This document shows, in pieces, positions 42,228-51,362 of a DNA stretch of 64,000 bases (position 1 is its first letter; the number at the start of each line of letters is the position of its first letter). This DNA comes from Streptomyces sp. YIM 121038 (lineage in GTDB: Bacteria; Actinomycetota; Actinomycetes; Streptomycetales; Streptomycetaceae). The DNA lies in the NCBI RefSeq assembly GCF_006088715.1, contig NZ_CP030771.1:5466001-5530000 (forward strand), in the 5' to 3' direction. The notes under the pieces were generated by a model. That model saw only the letters and a list, made by a program, of their open reading frames with translations. It was not told where the DNA came from and did not search any database. Position numbers and translations under genes: made by a program.

Positions 42228-43799
42228 GTGAGAACCCGACGCCATGTGGACGCCCTGCTGTGGCTGGCCCTGGCCACCCCCGCGGCGACGGCCGACGCGA
42301 TCGGCCTGAACGAACCCCGCACGGCCTGGCAACAGCTCGGCGGCCTCGCCGCCCTCGCCGCGGCCGCCGCGATCTGGCGCCGCCGCCCCACCCTCGCGTT
42401 CCTGCTCGCCGCGGCCCCCGGCGAGGCCACCGCCCCCTCCCTGTTCACGGTCTCGTACGGCATGGCCCTGGCCGCCTTCGCGTTCCTGCTCGGCAGGCAC
42501 GGCCCGCGGGCCAGGCCCGCGCTCCTGGCGTTCGCGGCGGTCGCGGCGGCGGGCACCGCCAAGGTGGTGGTGCGCGACGTCGACCCGGTCGTCGAGTGGC
42601 TGGTGCTCATGGCCACGCTCCTGTTCGGCGCGGTCTTCCCCTGGCTCGCGGGCCGCTACCTGCGGCAGAGCCGCGCCCTGACCGCGTCCGCGCTCGCCCG
42701 CGCCGACCAGCTGGAGCGCGAGCAGCGGATCGTCGCCGACCGGGCCCGGCTGCGGGAGCGGGCCCGCATCGCGCAGGACATGCACGACTCGCTGGGCCAC
42801 GAGCTGAGCCTGATCGCGGTGCGCGCGGGCGCCCTCCAGCTGGCCGCCGACCTGCCGGAACACCATCGCGCGGCGGCCCGCGACCTGCGCGTCGCCGCCG
42901 CCGACGCCACGGACCGGCTGCGCGAGATCATCGGCGTACTGCGGGACGAGGGCGACGAGCCCGCCCCGCTCGCGCCGCCCGGCGAGACGGTGGCGCAACT
43001 GGTGGCGCGCGCGGGCGAGTCGGGCCTGCGGGTGCGGTACGTCGCGGAGGGCGCCGAGGAGCCGGGCCCGGCGGAGCGCCTCGCCTACCGCGTGGTCCAG
43101 GAGGCCCTGACCAACGCGGCGAAGTACGCGCCCGGCGCCCCCGTCACCGTCGCGGCGACCCGCGCGGACGCCCGTACGACGATCACGGTCACCAACGGCC
43201 CGCCCCGGGAGCCCGGTTCACCCCCCGGCGGCGGCTCCGGCCTCGCGGACCTGCACACCAGGCTGGCGGCCCTGGGCGGCGACCTCGACGCGGGGGCGCA
43301 CGCGGGGGGCTTCCGGGTGCGCGCGGTGATTCCGGCGGACGCGGGCGTCGCGGTGGCGGCCCCCGCCCCCGCGGACACCGTGCCGCTGCCCTCCGGGACG
43401 CTCGCGCACGCCCGGCGCCGCACCGTGCTCGCCTTCGGGGCCGCCGCCGCGACCGGCGCCGTGCTGATCGCCGGGACCTTCGGCTGGTACGCGTACACGA
43501 AGACGCACTCCGTCCTGCGGCCCGCCGACTTCGCGGCGCTGCGCGTGGGCGCCGCGCAGGCCGACGTCGCGGCCGTGCTGCCGGAGCGCGGCGTGAGCGA
43601 CCCGCCCGTGGACCGGGCGCCGGGCCCGCCGCCCCCGGGCGCCGACTGCCGCTACTACCGCTCCAGCGGTCAACTCTTCACCTCCTCCGCACACTTCAGG
43701 CTCTGCTTCGAGAACGGAAAGCTCGTGGACAAGACAGTGATCCCCAAGCCGGGTGCGTCCGGCGGCCCCGGCACGGGCGGCGACGGGGGGCGACGGTGA
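42228..43799 (+). CDS. sensor histidine kinase with extra C-terminal extracytoplasmic domain
   Basis: This 523-residue HisKA_3 kinase has five or six N-terminal hydrophobic helices, a coiled linker, phospho-acceptor IAQDMHDSLGHELSLIAVRAGAL (His near residue 186) and HATPase motifs ALTNAAKYAPGAP and GSGLADLHTRLAALGGDLD. The protein then continues about 145 residues beyond the normal end: a basic patch HARRRTV, a transmembrane helix (near residue 405-425) and a domain DFAALRVGAAQADVAAVLPERGVSD...CRYYRSS...FRLCFENGKLVDKTVIP. The latter resembles SmpA/BLIP-like folds. TAGCGT plus seven bases precede the GTG (leaderless). It overlaps its regulator gene by GTGA. Confidence 0.9.
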   Translation: MRTRRHVDALLWLALATPAATADAIGLNEPRTAWQQLGGLAALAAAAAIWRRRPTLAFLLAAAPGEATAPSLFTVSYGMALAAFAFLLGRHGPRARPALLAFAAVAAAGTAKVVVRDVDPVVEWLVLMATLLFGAVFPWLAGRYLRQSRALTASALARADQLEREQRIVADRARLRERARIAQDMHDSLGHELSLIAVRAGALQLAADLPEHHRAAARDLRVAAADATDRLREIIGVLRDEGDEPAPLAPPGETVAQLVARAGESGLRVRYVAEGAEEPGPAERLAYRVVQEALTNAAKYAPGAPVTVAATRADARTTITVTNGPPREPGSPPGGGSGLADLHTRLAALGGDLDAGAHAGGFRVRAVIPADAGVAVAAPAPADTVPLPSGTLAHARRRTVLAFGAAAATGAVLIAGTFGWYAYTKTHSVLRPADFAALRVGAAQADVAAVLPERGVSDPPVDRAPGPPPPGADCRYYRSSGQLFTSSAHFRLCFENGKLVDKTVIPKPGASGGPGTGGDGGRR

Positions 43800-44482
43800 T
43801 CCGGGTCGTGCTCGCCGACGACGAGGCGATGATCCGCGCGGGAGTGCGGGCCATCCTCACCGCGGGCGACGGCATCGAGGTCGTCGCCGAGGCCGCCGAC
43901 GGCCGGGAGGCGATCGAACTGGCCCAGGCGCACCGCCCCGACGTGGCGCTCCTCGACATCCGCATGCCCCGCCTCGACGGCCTCGCCGCGGGCGAGGAGA
44001 TCGTACGGACGCTGCCGGGCACGGCGGTCGCGATGCTGACGACGTTCTCCGAGGACGCGTACGTCGCCCGCGCGCTCGGCGGCGGCGCCACCGGCTTCCT
44101 GCTGAAGTCGGGGGACCCGCACGAACTCATCGCCGGCGTACGGGCGGTGGCGGGCGGCGCCGCGTTCCTGTCGCCGAAGGTGGCCCGGTACGTCATCGAC
44201 GGGCTCGGCGGGCGGCGCATCGGCCGCGAGTCGGCCGCCCGCACGCGCGTGGCCGCGCTGACCCCGCGCGAGCGCGAGGTCCTGGGCCTGGTGGGGGCGG
44301 GCCTGTCCAACCCGGAGATCGCCGCGCGCCTGCACCTCGTCGAGGGCACGGTCAAGGCGTATGTGAGCGCGGTCCTCGACCGCCTGGAGGTCAAGAACCG
44401 CGTCCAGGCGGCGATCGTCGCGTACGAGGCGGGGCTCGTCGCGGACGACGGCGCGCGGACCGCCCCGGGCGCCCCCGGCTGA
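43796..44482 (+). CDS. NarL/LuxR-family response regulator
   Basis: This is the 228-residue partner of the preceding kinase. The receiver has LADDEAMIRAGVRAIL, phospho-Asp in VALLDIRMPRLDG (near residue 54), MLTTFSEDAY and Lys in FLLKSGDPHE. The LuxR helix-turn-helix is LTPREREVLGLVGAGLSNPEIAARLHLVEGTVKAYVSAVLDRLEVKNRVQ. GTG at 43796 overlaps the kinase stop. Targets are unknown; self-regulation is common in this family. Confidence 0.92.
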   Translation: MIRVVLADDEAMIRAGVRAILTAGDGIEVVAEAADGREAIELAQAHRPDVALLDIRMPRLDGLAAGEEIVRTLPGTAVAMLTTFSEDAYVARALGGGATGFLLKSGDPHELIAGVRAVAGGAAFLSPKVARYVIDGLGGRRIGRESAARTRVAALTPREREVLGLVGAGLSNPEIAARLHLVEGTVKAYVSAVLDRLEVKNRVQAAIVAYEAGLVADDGARTAPGAPG

Positions 44483-44544
44483 TCCGGCCACGGGCCGGTG
44501 CGTCAGGGGCGGTGCGACAGGGCCGGTCCGTCGGGGGCAGTGGC

Positions 44545-45597
44545 TCAGGGGCGGTGCGTCGGCGGCTGCTGGTAGTCGCCCTGCTGGTAGTCGTCCTGGT
44601 AGTAGCCGCCCTGGTGGTAGCCGCCCTGCTGGGGGCGCGGCACGTAGGGGTCCGCGCTCTGCGCCGGGTACGCCGCTTCTCCGTAGGGGGCCTGCGGGTC
44701 GTAGGGGGCCTGCGGGTCGTACGGGGCCTGCGCGCCGTTGCCGTACGCGTACGGCGTCGCGTCGCCGTACGGGGCGTGGGTGCCGTCACCGTACGGGGCG
44801 TGGGTGGCATCGGAGTGCGCTGCCGCGTGCGGGGTCGCCTGTGCGCCGTCGGCGTACGGCGAGTAGGGCGCGTACGTCGGCGACGTGTCGTACGCCGACG
44901 AAGCGCCGTAGGGCGAGGGCGTGTCGTACGCCGTGGACGCCGCGTACGCGGGCGCGGGTGCGGCCGACGGCCCCGACGCGTGCGCCGTGGCCGGGCCGGG
45001 GCCCGCGAACCAGGTGACGAGCGCCGCGCGCGACCCCCGCATCGTCTCGGCGACCCGCGCCACGGGGCGCGTGGCGAGCCGCACCACGAGGAACGCGACG
45101 ACCGCGCCGAGCACCAGGCCGACGGCCACGTCGTGCGGGTAGTGCACCCCCACGAAGACCCGCGAGAAGGCCATGAGGACCGCCATCGGCAGCGTGAAGG
45201 CGGCGATGCGCGGCCAGGCGAGCGCGAGGCCGACGGCGGCGGCGCCCGCGATCGTGGAGTGGTTGCTGGGGAAGGACCAGTCGCCGTGCGGCGGGCACTC
45301 GACGAGCGGCGTGAGCGCGCCCTTCACGGCCCGGCACGGCCGTTCCTCGTCCACCACGGACTTCGCCGCCTCGCTGATCACATACGCGAGGGCCGTGCCC
45401 AGGGGGGCCAGGACCGCCACCGCGAACGCGCGCGAGTCCCCGCGCCGGGCCCGCCACCAGGCGACGACGAACAGCGCGCCGAAGAGCAGCAGGCCCAGTT
45501 CCGTCCACACCTCGGCGATGTGCTGCACCCAGCCGGGGGTGTCGTGGGCGAACTCGGTGATGTCGAGGTAAAGGCCGGAGGAATCCATGGTGTCCAT
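44545..45597 (-). CDS. PAP2-family membrane phosphatase with repetitive tyrosine-rich tail
   Basis: This 350-residue protein carries five or six membrane helices in its first 190 residues and the three phosphatase motifs KSVVDEERPC, PSNHS and SRVFVGVHYPHDV, as in undecaprenyl-pyrophosphate and phosphatidate phosphatases. The extracytoplasmic active site suggests lipid-carrier recycling for the wall. The C-terminal 150 residues are a disordered repeat tail (QAPYDPQAPYDPQAPYG, HAPYGDGTHAPYGD, QQGGYHQGGYYQDDYQQGDYQQ), which may mediate protein contacts inside the cell. The ATG at 45597 is chosen; a second ATG lies nine bases later. Confidence 0.88.
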   Translation of the reverse strand: MDTMDSSGLYLDITEFAHDTPGWVQHIAEVWTELGLLLFGALFVVAWWRARRGDSRAFAVAVLAPLGTALAYVISEAAKSVVDEERPCRAVKGALTPLVECPPHGDWSFPSNHSTIAGAAAVGLALAWPRIAAFTLPMAVLMAFSRVFVGVHYPHDVAVGLVLGAVVAFLVVRLATRPVARVAETMRGSRAALVTWFAGPGPATAHASGPSAAPAPAYAASTAYDTPSPYGASSAYDTSPTYAPYSPYADGAQATPHAAAHSDATHAPYGDGTHAPYGDATPYAYGNGAQAPYDPQAPYDPQAPYGEAAYPAQSADPYVPRPQQGGYHQGGYYQDDYQQGDYQQPPTHRP

Positions 45598-45826
45598 GAT
45601 TACGGACCGTACGTAGGGATCTCGAATCGTCACATCCAGCGATGGACCGATATCCGACCTGACGAAAGACAGGGAGGGAACGGGGCGCGAGCGGGACGGC
45701 AGGCCGGGCGTGGGGCGGGTGCGGGGCGGTGCGCGTGGCCGGAACCGTGATGATGATCCGCAAAAGTTGTGGCCCTGGGCGGCGGGTGGGGCCAGAGAAC
45801 GCGCCGTTCTCTCGTAAGGTTTGGGC

Positions 45827-46660
45827 GTGGGATCTCTGCGCAATCCGATCGGGCCGCTTCCCTCCTCCATCTACTGGCGCCGGAGGGCCGTTCTGCTGTC
45901 CGTGCTCGGACTCCTCTTGCTCCTCGTCATCTGGGCCCTCGCCTCGGGCGGGGGCGGCGGGAAGACCGGTGCTGACGGGCCGTCGGGCAACGGCCCCGCG
46001 ACGTCCATCACGCCGGGCCCCTCCGGCTCGGGCCCCGCGATCAGCGAACACCCGGGCGGGCGGGACGAGTCGGAGGGCTCCGGCGGCTCCGGCGGCTCCG
46101 GTGGTTCCGGCGGGTCCGGCGGGTCGGGCGGCGGCGGGGACTCCGGCTCCGGCGGCGGCTCGGGCGAGGACTCCGGCGGCGCCGGTTCCGGCTCCGACGA
46201 CGGCGCGAAGGGCGGCGGCGGCTCCGGCAGCCGGCTCCCGGCGGGCTCGACGCTCCCCAACTGCGCGCCGGGCGCCGTGAAGTTGAAGCTGCGCAGCCTG
46301 CGGAACGAGTACGAGGCCGGGCAGAAGCCGAAGCTCGAACTGACCGCGGTGAACACCGGCAGCAAGGCCTGCAAGGTCGATCTCGGCGCCAAGGGCGCGG
46401 TCCTGACGATCACTCAGTCCGGCTCGGGCGACGAGATCTGGTCGTCCGACGACTGCCCCGCCGCGGGCGGTACGAGCCTGCTCTTCCGGGTTCCCGGCGG
46501 CGGCCGGGTCTCGCACGTCGTCGAGTGGGACCTGAAGGCCAGCGCGCCCCAGTGCGCCACGCCTCCCGCGGGGACGGCGAAGCCCGACACCTATCTGGTG
46601 GAGGCCAAGTCCGAGGCCCTCGGCTCGGACCGCGCGTCCTTCGTCCTGACCGCCGACTGA
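45827..46660 (+). CDS. membrane-anchored extracytoplasmic protein with Gly/Ser linker
   Basis: This 277-residue protein has a cytoplasmic N-terminal segment, one transmembrane helix (RRAVLLSVLGLLLLLVIWALA, residues 20-40) and a 90-residue Gly/Ser/Asp-rich flexible linker with repeated GGS. The C-terminal 125-residue domain is probably beta-sandwich (VKLKLRSLRNEYEAGQKPKLELTAVNTGSKACKVDLGAKGAVLTIT), carrying four Cys that could form disulfides. The domain family is not certain; function is unknown. TAAGGT plus six bases precede the GTG, indicating leaderless translation. Confidence 0.78.
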   Translation: MGSLRNPIGPLPSSIYWRRRAVLLSVLGLLLLLVIWALASGGGGGKTGADGPSGNGPATSITPGPSGSGPAISEHPGGRDESEGSGGSGGSGGSGGSGGSGGGGDSGSGGGSGEDSGGAGSGSDDGAKGGGGSGSRLPAGSTLPNCAPGAVKLKLRSLRNEYEAGQKPKLELTAVNTGSKACKVDLGAKGAVLTITQSGSGDEIWSSDDCPAAGGTSLLFRVPGGGRVSHVVEWDLKASAPQCATPPAGTAKPDTYLVEAKSEALGSDRASFVLTAD

Positions 46661-46742
46661 CCGGCCGGCCGGGGAGAGCCCCGTCGCGGAGCGACGGAAG
46701 GGGCGCCGGGGCCCGACCCCGGCGCCTGCGGCCCGCTGAAGG

Positions 46743-47867
46743 CTAGACGTACCGCTCGAGGATCGACGACTCCGCGAGCCGTGAGAGCCCCTCGCGCACG
46801 CTGCGCGCCCGGGCCTCGCCGACGCCGTCCACGGTCTGGAGGTCGTCGACGCTCGCGGCCAGCAGCTTCTGGAGGCCGCCGAAGTGCTCCACCAGGCGCT
46901 CGATGATGGCGCCGGGCAGCCGGGGCACCTTCGCCAGGAGGCGGAAGCCGCGCGGCGAGACGGCGGAGTCGAGGGTCTCGGGCGAGCCCGTGTAGCCCAA
47001 CGCGCGGGCCACGGTGGACAGTTCCAGGAGCTCGGCGTGGGTCAGGGAGTCCAGCTCGGCCAGTGCCTCGTCGACGGTGCGCGAGCGCTTGGCCGTGGGC
47101 TCGGGGACGTAGTCCCGGACGACGAGCTCGCGCTCGGGCTCCACGCCCGCGATCAACTCGTCGAGCTGGAGGGCGAGGAGACGGCCGTCGGTGCCCAGCT
47201 CCACCACGTACTCGGCGATCTCGGTGGCGATGCGGCGCACCATTTCGAGGCGCTGCGCGACGGCGGTGACGTCCCGCACGGTCACCAGGTCCTCGATCTC
47301 CAGGGCGGAGAGCGTGCCCGCGACCTCGTCGAGGCGGAGCTTGTAGCGCTCCAGGGTGGCGAGGGCCTGGTTGGCACGTGACAGGATCGCCGCCGAGTCC
47401 TCAAGGACCCGGCGCTGTCCGTCCACGTACAGCGCGACCAGGCGCATCGACTGGGACACGGACACGACGGGGAAGCCGACCTGCTTGCTCACGCGGTCCG
47501 CCGTGCGGTGCCGCGTGCCGGTCTCCTCCGTGGGGATCGTCGGGTCCGGCACCAGCTGGACGCCCGCCCGCAGGATCTTCGACAGGTCCGAGGAGAGCAC
47601 GATGCCGCCGTCGAGCTTGCACAGCTCGCGCAGGCGCGTCGCGGTGAACTCGACGTCCAGGACGAATCCGCCCGTGCACATCGACTCGACTGTCTTGTCG
47701 GAGCCGAGGACGATGAGCCCGCCCGTGTTGCCCCGCAGGATGCGCTCCAGGCCGTCCCGCAGGGCCGTGCCCGGCGCGACCGCGCTCAGGGAGGCGCGCA
47801 TCAGCCCGTCGGCACCGGAGCCGCCACCGGGCTTCCCGGGAACCGCTGCCCGGTCGTTGGCTGCCAC
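46743..47867 (-). CDS. disA: diadenylate cyclase DisA
   Basis: This enzyme makes cyclic di-AMP from two ATP and scans DNA for branched structures. The 374-residue protein has the DAC domain with [12 protein letters not shown] (DGA-like motif) and [13 protein letters not shown] (RHR motif) in residues 80-135, a helical spine, and C-terminal helix-hairpin-helix domains ([48 protein letters not shown]). GTG at 47867 is set by GGAGGAG five bases upstream. It lies 90 bases after radA on the same strand, the same order as in Bacillus. Confidence 0.96.
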   Translation of the reverse strand: MAANDRAAVPGKPGGGSGADGLMRASLSAVAPGTALRDGLERILRGNTGGLIVLGSDKTVESMCTGGFVLDVEFTATRLRELCKLDGGIVLSSDLSKILRAGVQLVPDPTIPTEETGTRHRTADRVSKQVGFPVVSVSQSMRLVALYVDGQRRVLEDSAAILSRANQALATLERYKLRLDEVAGTLSALEIEDLVTVRDVTAVAQRLEMVRRIATEIAEYVVELGTDGRLLALQLDELIAGVEPERELVVRDYVPEPTAKRSRTVDEALAELDSLTHAELLELSTVARALGYTGSPETLDSAVSPRGFRLLAKVPRLPGAIIERLVEHFGGLQKLLAASVDDLQTVDGVGEARARSVREGLSRLAESSILERYV

Positions 47868-47957
47868 TGCACTCCTCCGGTCGCAGGTTGTCCGAGGCTC
47901 GGCCGACCCTCTGCCGCACGCATGCGTTCGTACGGACGGGCGAGACCAGGGCAAAGT

Positions 47958-49367
47958 CTACCGGCGGTCCTCCTCCTCCCGTGGGGCCTCTCGGCGACGC
48001 GATCTCGGAAGGACGCGCAGCGCGTCGCCCATGTCGGCGACTTCGGTGACCTTCATACCGGCCGGAACCTTCCCGGGGTCGGCCGGTACGAGCGCGTGCG
48101 TGAAGCCCAGGCGGTGCGCCTCGGCCAGTCTGCGCTGCACCCCGGTGACCCGTCTGACCTCGCCCGCGAGGCCCACCTCACCGATCGCGACCAGGTTCTT
48201 CGGCAGCGGGGTGTCGCTGGCGGCGGAGGCCAGCGCGAGCGCCACGGCGAGGTCGGCGGCGGGCTCGGACAGCTTCACGCCGCCGACCGTCGCGCTGTAG
48301 ATGTCGCGCTTGCCGAGGGCGCTGATGCGGCCGCGCTGCTCCAGGACGGCCAGCATCATCGACACCCGGGACGTCTCCAGGCCCGATGTGGTGCGGCGCG
48401 GCGAGGGGATCTGGGAGTCCACGGTGAGCGCCTGCACCTCGGCGACCAGCGGGCGGCGGCCCTCCAGGGTCACCGTCAGACAGGTGCCGGGCACGGGCTC
48501 GGCGCGGCGGGTGAGGAACAGGCCGCTGGGGTCGGCGAGGCCGACGATGCCCTCGTCGTGCAGCTCGAAGCAGCCGACCTCGTCCGTCGCCCCGTATCTG
48601 TTCTTGACGCCGCGGACCAGGCGCAGGCGCGCGTGCCGGTCGCCCTCGAAGTGCAGCACCACGTCCACGAGGTGCTCCAGGAGGCGGGGGCCCGCGATCG
48701 CGCCGTCCTTGGTGACGTGGCCGACCAGGAGCGTGGACATGCCGCGCTCCTTGGAGGCGCGGATGAGGGCCCCGGCGACCTCGCGGACCTGCGCCATGCC
48801 GCCGGGCGCGCCGTCGATCTCCGGGGACGCGACCGTCTGCACCGAGTCCAGGATCAGCAGCGACGGCTTCACCGCGTCCAAGTGGCCGAGGACCGCGGCC
48901 AGGTCGGTCTCCGCCGCCAGATACAGGTCGTCGGCGAGCGCGCCGATGCGGTCGGCGCGCAGCCGGACCTGGCTGGCCGACTCCTCGCCGGTCACATAGA
49001 GCGTGCGGTGGCCGTCCGTGGCCGCCTTCGCCGCGACGTCGAGCAGCAGCGTGGACTTGCCGACGCCGGGCTCGCCCGCGAGCAGCACCACGGCGCCGGG
49101 CACCAGGCCGCCGCCGAGGACGCGGTCGAGCTCGGGGACGCCGGTGGAGCGTGCGGTGGCCTGGCGGCCGTCGACCTGGCCGATGGGCAGCGCGGAGGTG
49201 GTGACGCGGCCGGGCGTGGTGGTGCGCACCGCGGGCGCGCCGTACTCCTCGACCGTGCCCCAGGCCTGGCACTCGGGGCAGCGGCCGAGCCATTTGGCCG
49301 TCTGCCAGCCGCATTCGGTGCAGCGGTAGGACGGACGGTCCTTGGCGGTTTTCGTACGGGCAGCCAT
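47958..49367 (-). CDS. radA: DNA repair protein RadA
   Basis: This 469-residue RecA-like branch-migration ATPase acts in homologous recombination. An N-terminal C4 zinc finger (YRCTECGWQTAKWLGRCPECQAW) comes first, then Walker A AGEPGVGKSTLLLDVAAKAA, Walker B SLLILDSVQT, the RadA-specific KNRYG motif (VKNRYGATDEVGCFEL) and a C-terminal Lon-like domain (ALASAASDTPLPKNLVAIGEVGLAGEVRRV). It heads a two-gene unit with disA; in Bacillus RadA restrains DisA activity. The ATG is the usual family start. Confidence 0.96.
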   Translation of the reverse strand: MAARTKTAKDRPSYRCTECGWQTAKWLGRCPECQAWGTVEEYGAPAVRTTTPGRVTTSALPIGQVDGRQATARSTGVPELDRVLGGGLVPGAVVLLAGEPGVGKSTLLLDVAAKAATDGHRTLYVTGEESASQVRLRADRIGALADDLYLAAETDLAAVLGHLDAVKPSLLILDSVQTVASPEIDGAPGGMAQVREVAGALIRASKERGMSTLLVGHVTKDGAIAGPRLLEHLVDVVLHFEGDRHARLRLVRGVKNRYGATDEVGCFELHDEGIVGLADPSGLFLTRRAEPVPGTCLTVTLEGRRPLVAEVQALTVDSQIPSPRRTTSGLETSRVSMMLAVLEQRGRISALGKRDIYSATVGGVKLSEPAADLAVALALASAASDTPLPKNLVAIGEVGLAGEVRRVTGVQRRLAEAHRLGFTHALVPADPGKVPAGMKVTEVADMGDALRVLPRSRRREAPREEEDRR

Positions 49368-49640
49368 GGGACGAAACCGTAGCGGCAGCCACTGACAACG
49401 CCGCCGGGCCCCGCCCGTTCCGTGCCTACGGGCCGCCCGCCGGGCCCCCGCCAGGCCGCGCCACCGGGGGCCACCCCGGCCCGCCAGGGCCCACAATCGC
49501 GCCCCTCCGACGCGGCACGGCTCGAACAGACAACGGAATCGTGGCTTCCTGTCCCCTTTTGAGGGATCTGTTCACCCGTAAGGATTAAATGTGCTCAAGG
49601 GGGAGGAAGCCCCCGGCATTATGCGCCTAACTTCGCACGG

Positions 49641-51353
49641 GTGATGAGCAGCAGTCCGGAAGTCCCCACGCACACCACCGGCGCGCACCGTGCCTACGCG
49701 GGCCCCCGCAGCCGCGTGGTGCCGCGCCCGGTCCCGCAGGCGCCCGCCGCGCCCTACGAACCGTTCCTGGACGGCCTGTTCACGTACTGCCTGTCCGTCC
49801 TGTGCGACCACGACACCGCCACCACCGCCCTCGGCGACGTCCTCGCGCTCGCCGAGCGCCGCGGGGCCCGGCCGGACGGCGACACGCGCGCGTGGCTGTA
49901 CGCACTCGCCCGCTGGATGTGTCTGCGCGTCCTCGCCGAGGCCCGCAAGGGCGGCCGCCAAGGGGCGCACGCGGCCGGGTCGGGCAAGATCCCGCCCGCG
50001 CCCCCGCACACCACGGAGGCGCCGCCCGCGGACGAGGCCGAGCGCGCCCGCCGCCGCGAGCTCGCCCAGCTGGCCTGGCCCGAGGCCGCCGGTACGACAC
50101 CCGAGCAGCGCGAGGCCCTGGAGCTCGCCGTCCGCCACCAGCTCGCGCCCAAGGAGGTCGCCGCCGTCCTCGGCCTGGACCTCACGGCAGCGCGCGAACT
50201 GCTCGCGTCCGCCGCCTGCGAGGTGGAGCGCACCCGCGCCGCGCTCGCCGTCGTCGAGACCGGCACCTGCCCCATCGTCGCCCGCCTCACCGGTGACAAC
50301 CAGGTCCTCCTCGGCACCGCCCTGCGCCGCGAGCTCGTCCGGCACGTCGACGACTGTCCGCGCTGCCGCCGCACCGCCGAGCGCGCCGGCGCCGGAGCCT
50401 GGCCCGGCACGGCCGTCACCCCGGCCGCGCTGCCCCTGATCGAAGCCCCGCGCGCGGCCCTGCACCACGCCATGGCCCACGCCCCGCGCGCCCCTCGCAG
50501 GAACCGCGGCGGACCCCGCTTCGACCGGCGCGGCTTCCCCATGGACCCCAAGGACCACGCGGCCCGCCGGGAGCGCTTCCGCGCGCGTGCCGTCACGACC
50601 ACGGTCGTCGCCACCGTCGTGGCCGCTCCCGTCCTCGCCCTGTGGGCCGCCTACCGGGGCGCCCCCCTGACCGGCGAGGGCACCGACGGCCGCGCGTCCA
50701 GCGCCTCCGAGGCCGACGACGGCGGCCGCGACGGCTCCCGCGGCCGCGACAGCTACGAGAACGCGGGCAACGCCAGGACCACCCCCGACCCCCGCTTCGC
50801 CGCCGGCCCCGGCGGCCCCGGCGTCTCCGTGGAGGTCATCAGCCCCGGAGCCCCCGCCGCGCCGGGCGCGGGCCGCATCGGCGTCCAGGCCCGGTCGAAC
50901 GGCGGCGTCACCCTCATCACGCTGACCGCGTCCGGGAGTTCGCCGGTGCGCTGGTCCGCGAGCACCGGAGCGCCCTGGCTCCTCCTGAGCCACGCGTCGG
51001 GAACGCTCGCGCCGGGCGATTCGTTCACCATCCGGGTGTACGTCGACGACGACCGCGAGCCGCCCGGCCACTGGAGCGCGCGCGTCACGATCGCACCCTC
51101 GGGAGCCGTCATCTCCATCGAGGGGTACGGCAGTTCCCGGCCCAGCCACCCCCGCCCCCGTCCGACGCCGACCCGCCCGGGCCCCGCCGACCCGGACCCG
51201 ACGCCCACCCCCAGCGGGGACGGCGACCCGACCCCGACCCCGCCCGACCCCGACCCGACCCCCACGGACCCGGCGCCCACCGACCCCGCGCCGAGCCCCT
51301 CGGACCCCGGCTCCACGCCCCCGCCGAGCGACGGCGGCCCGGGCCAGGGCTGA
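49641..51353 (+). CDS. ECF-like/zinc-finger/transmembrane/BACON fusion protein
   Basis: A 570-residue chimera. Residues 36-95 look like sigma region 2 (YEPFLDGLFTYCLSVLCDHDTATTALGDVLALAERRG...TRAWLYALARWMCLRVL). Residues 130-200 resemble region 4 (LAWPEAAGTTPEQREALELAVRHQLAPKEVAAVLGLDLTAARELLASAACEVERTR). RRELVRHVDDCPRCRR is a HxxxCxxC anti-sigma zinc motif. One membrane helix lies near residues 315-335. Outside is a BACON-like beta-sandwich ([34 protein letters not shown]) and a Pro/Asp/Thr tail. It may be a self-contained membrane sigma system, but the sigma regions are divergent. TAACTT and seven bases precede the GTG. Confidence 0.8.
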   Translation: MMSSSPEVPTHTTGAHRAYAGPRSRVVPRPVPQAPAAPYEPFLDGLFTYCLSVLCDHDTATTALGDVLALAERRGARPDGDTRAWLYALARWMCLRVLAEARKGGRQGAHAAGSGKIPPAPPHTTEAPPADEAERARRRELAQLAWPEAAGTTPEQREALELAVRHQLAPKEVAAVLGLDLTAARELLASAACEVERTRAALAVVETGTCPIVARLTGDNQVLLGTALRRELVRHVDDCPRCRRTAERAGAGAWPGTAVTPAALPLIEAPRAALHHAMAHAPRAPRRNRGGPRFDRRGFPMDPKDHAARRERFRARAVTTTVVATVVAAPVLALWAAYRGAPLTGEGTDGRASSASEADDGGRDGSRGRDSYENAGNARTTPDPRFAAGPGGPGVSVEVISPGAPAAPGAGRIGVQARSNGGVTLITLTASGSSPVRWSASTGAPWLLLSHASGTLAPGDSFTIRVYVDDDREPPGHWSARVTIAPSGAVISIEGYGSSRPSHPRPRPTPTRPGPADPDPTPTPSGDGDPTPTPPDPDPTPTDPAPTDPAPSPSDPGSTPPPSDGGPGQG

Positions 51354-51362
51354 GCGGCCCCG

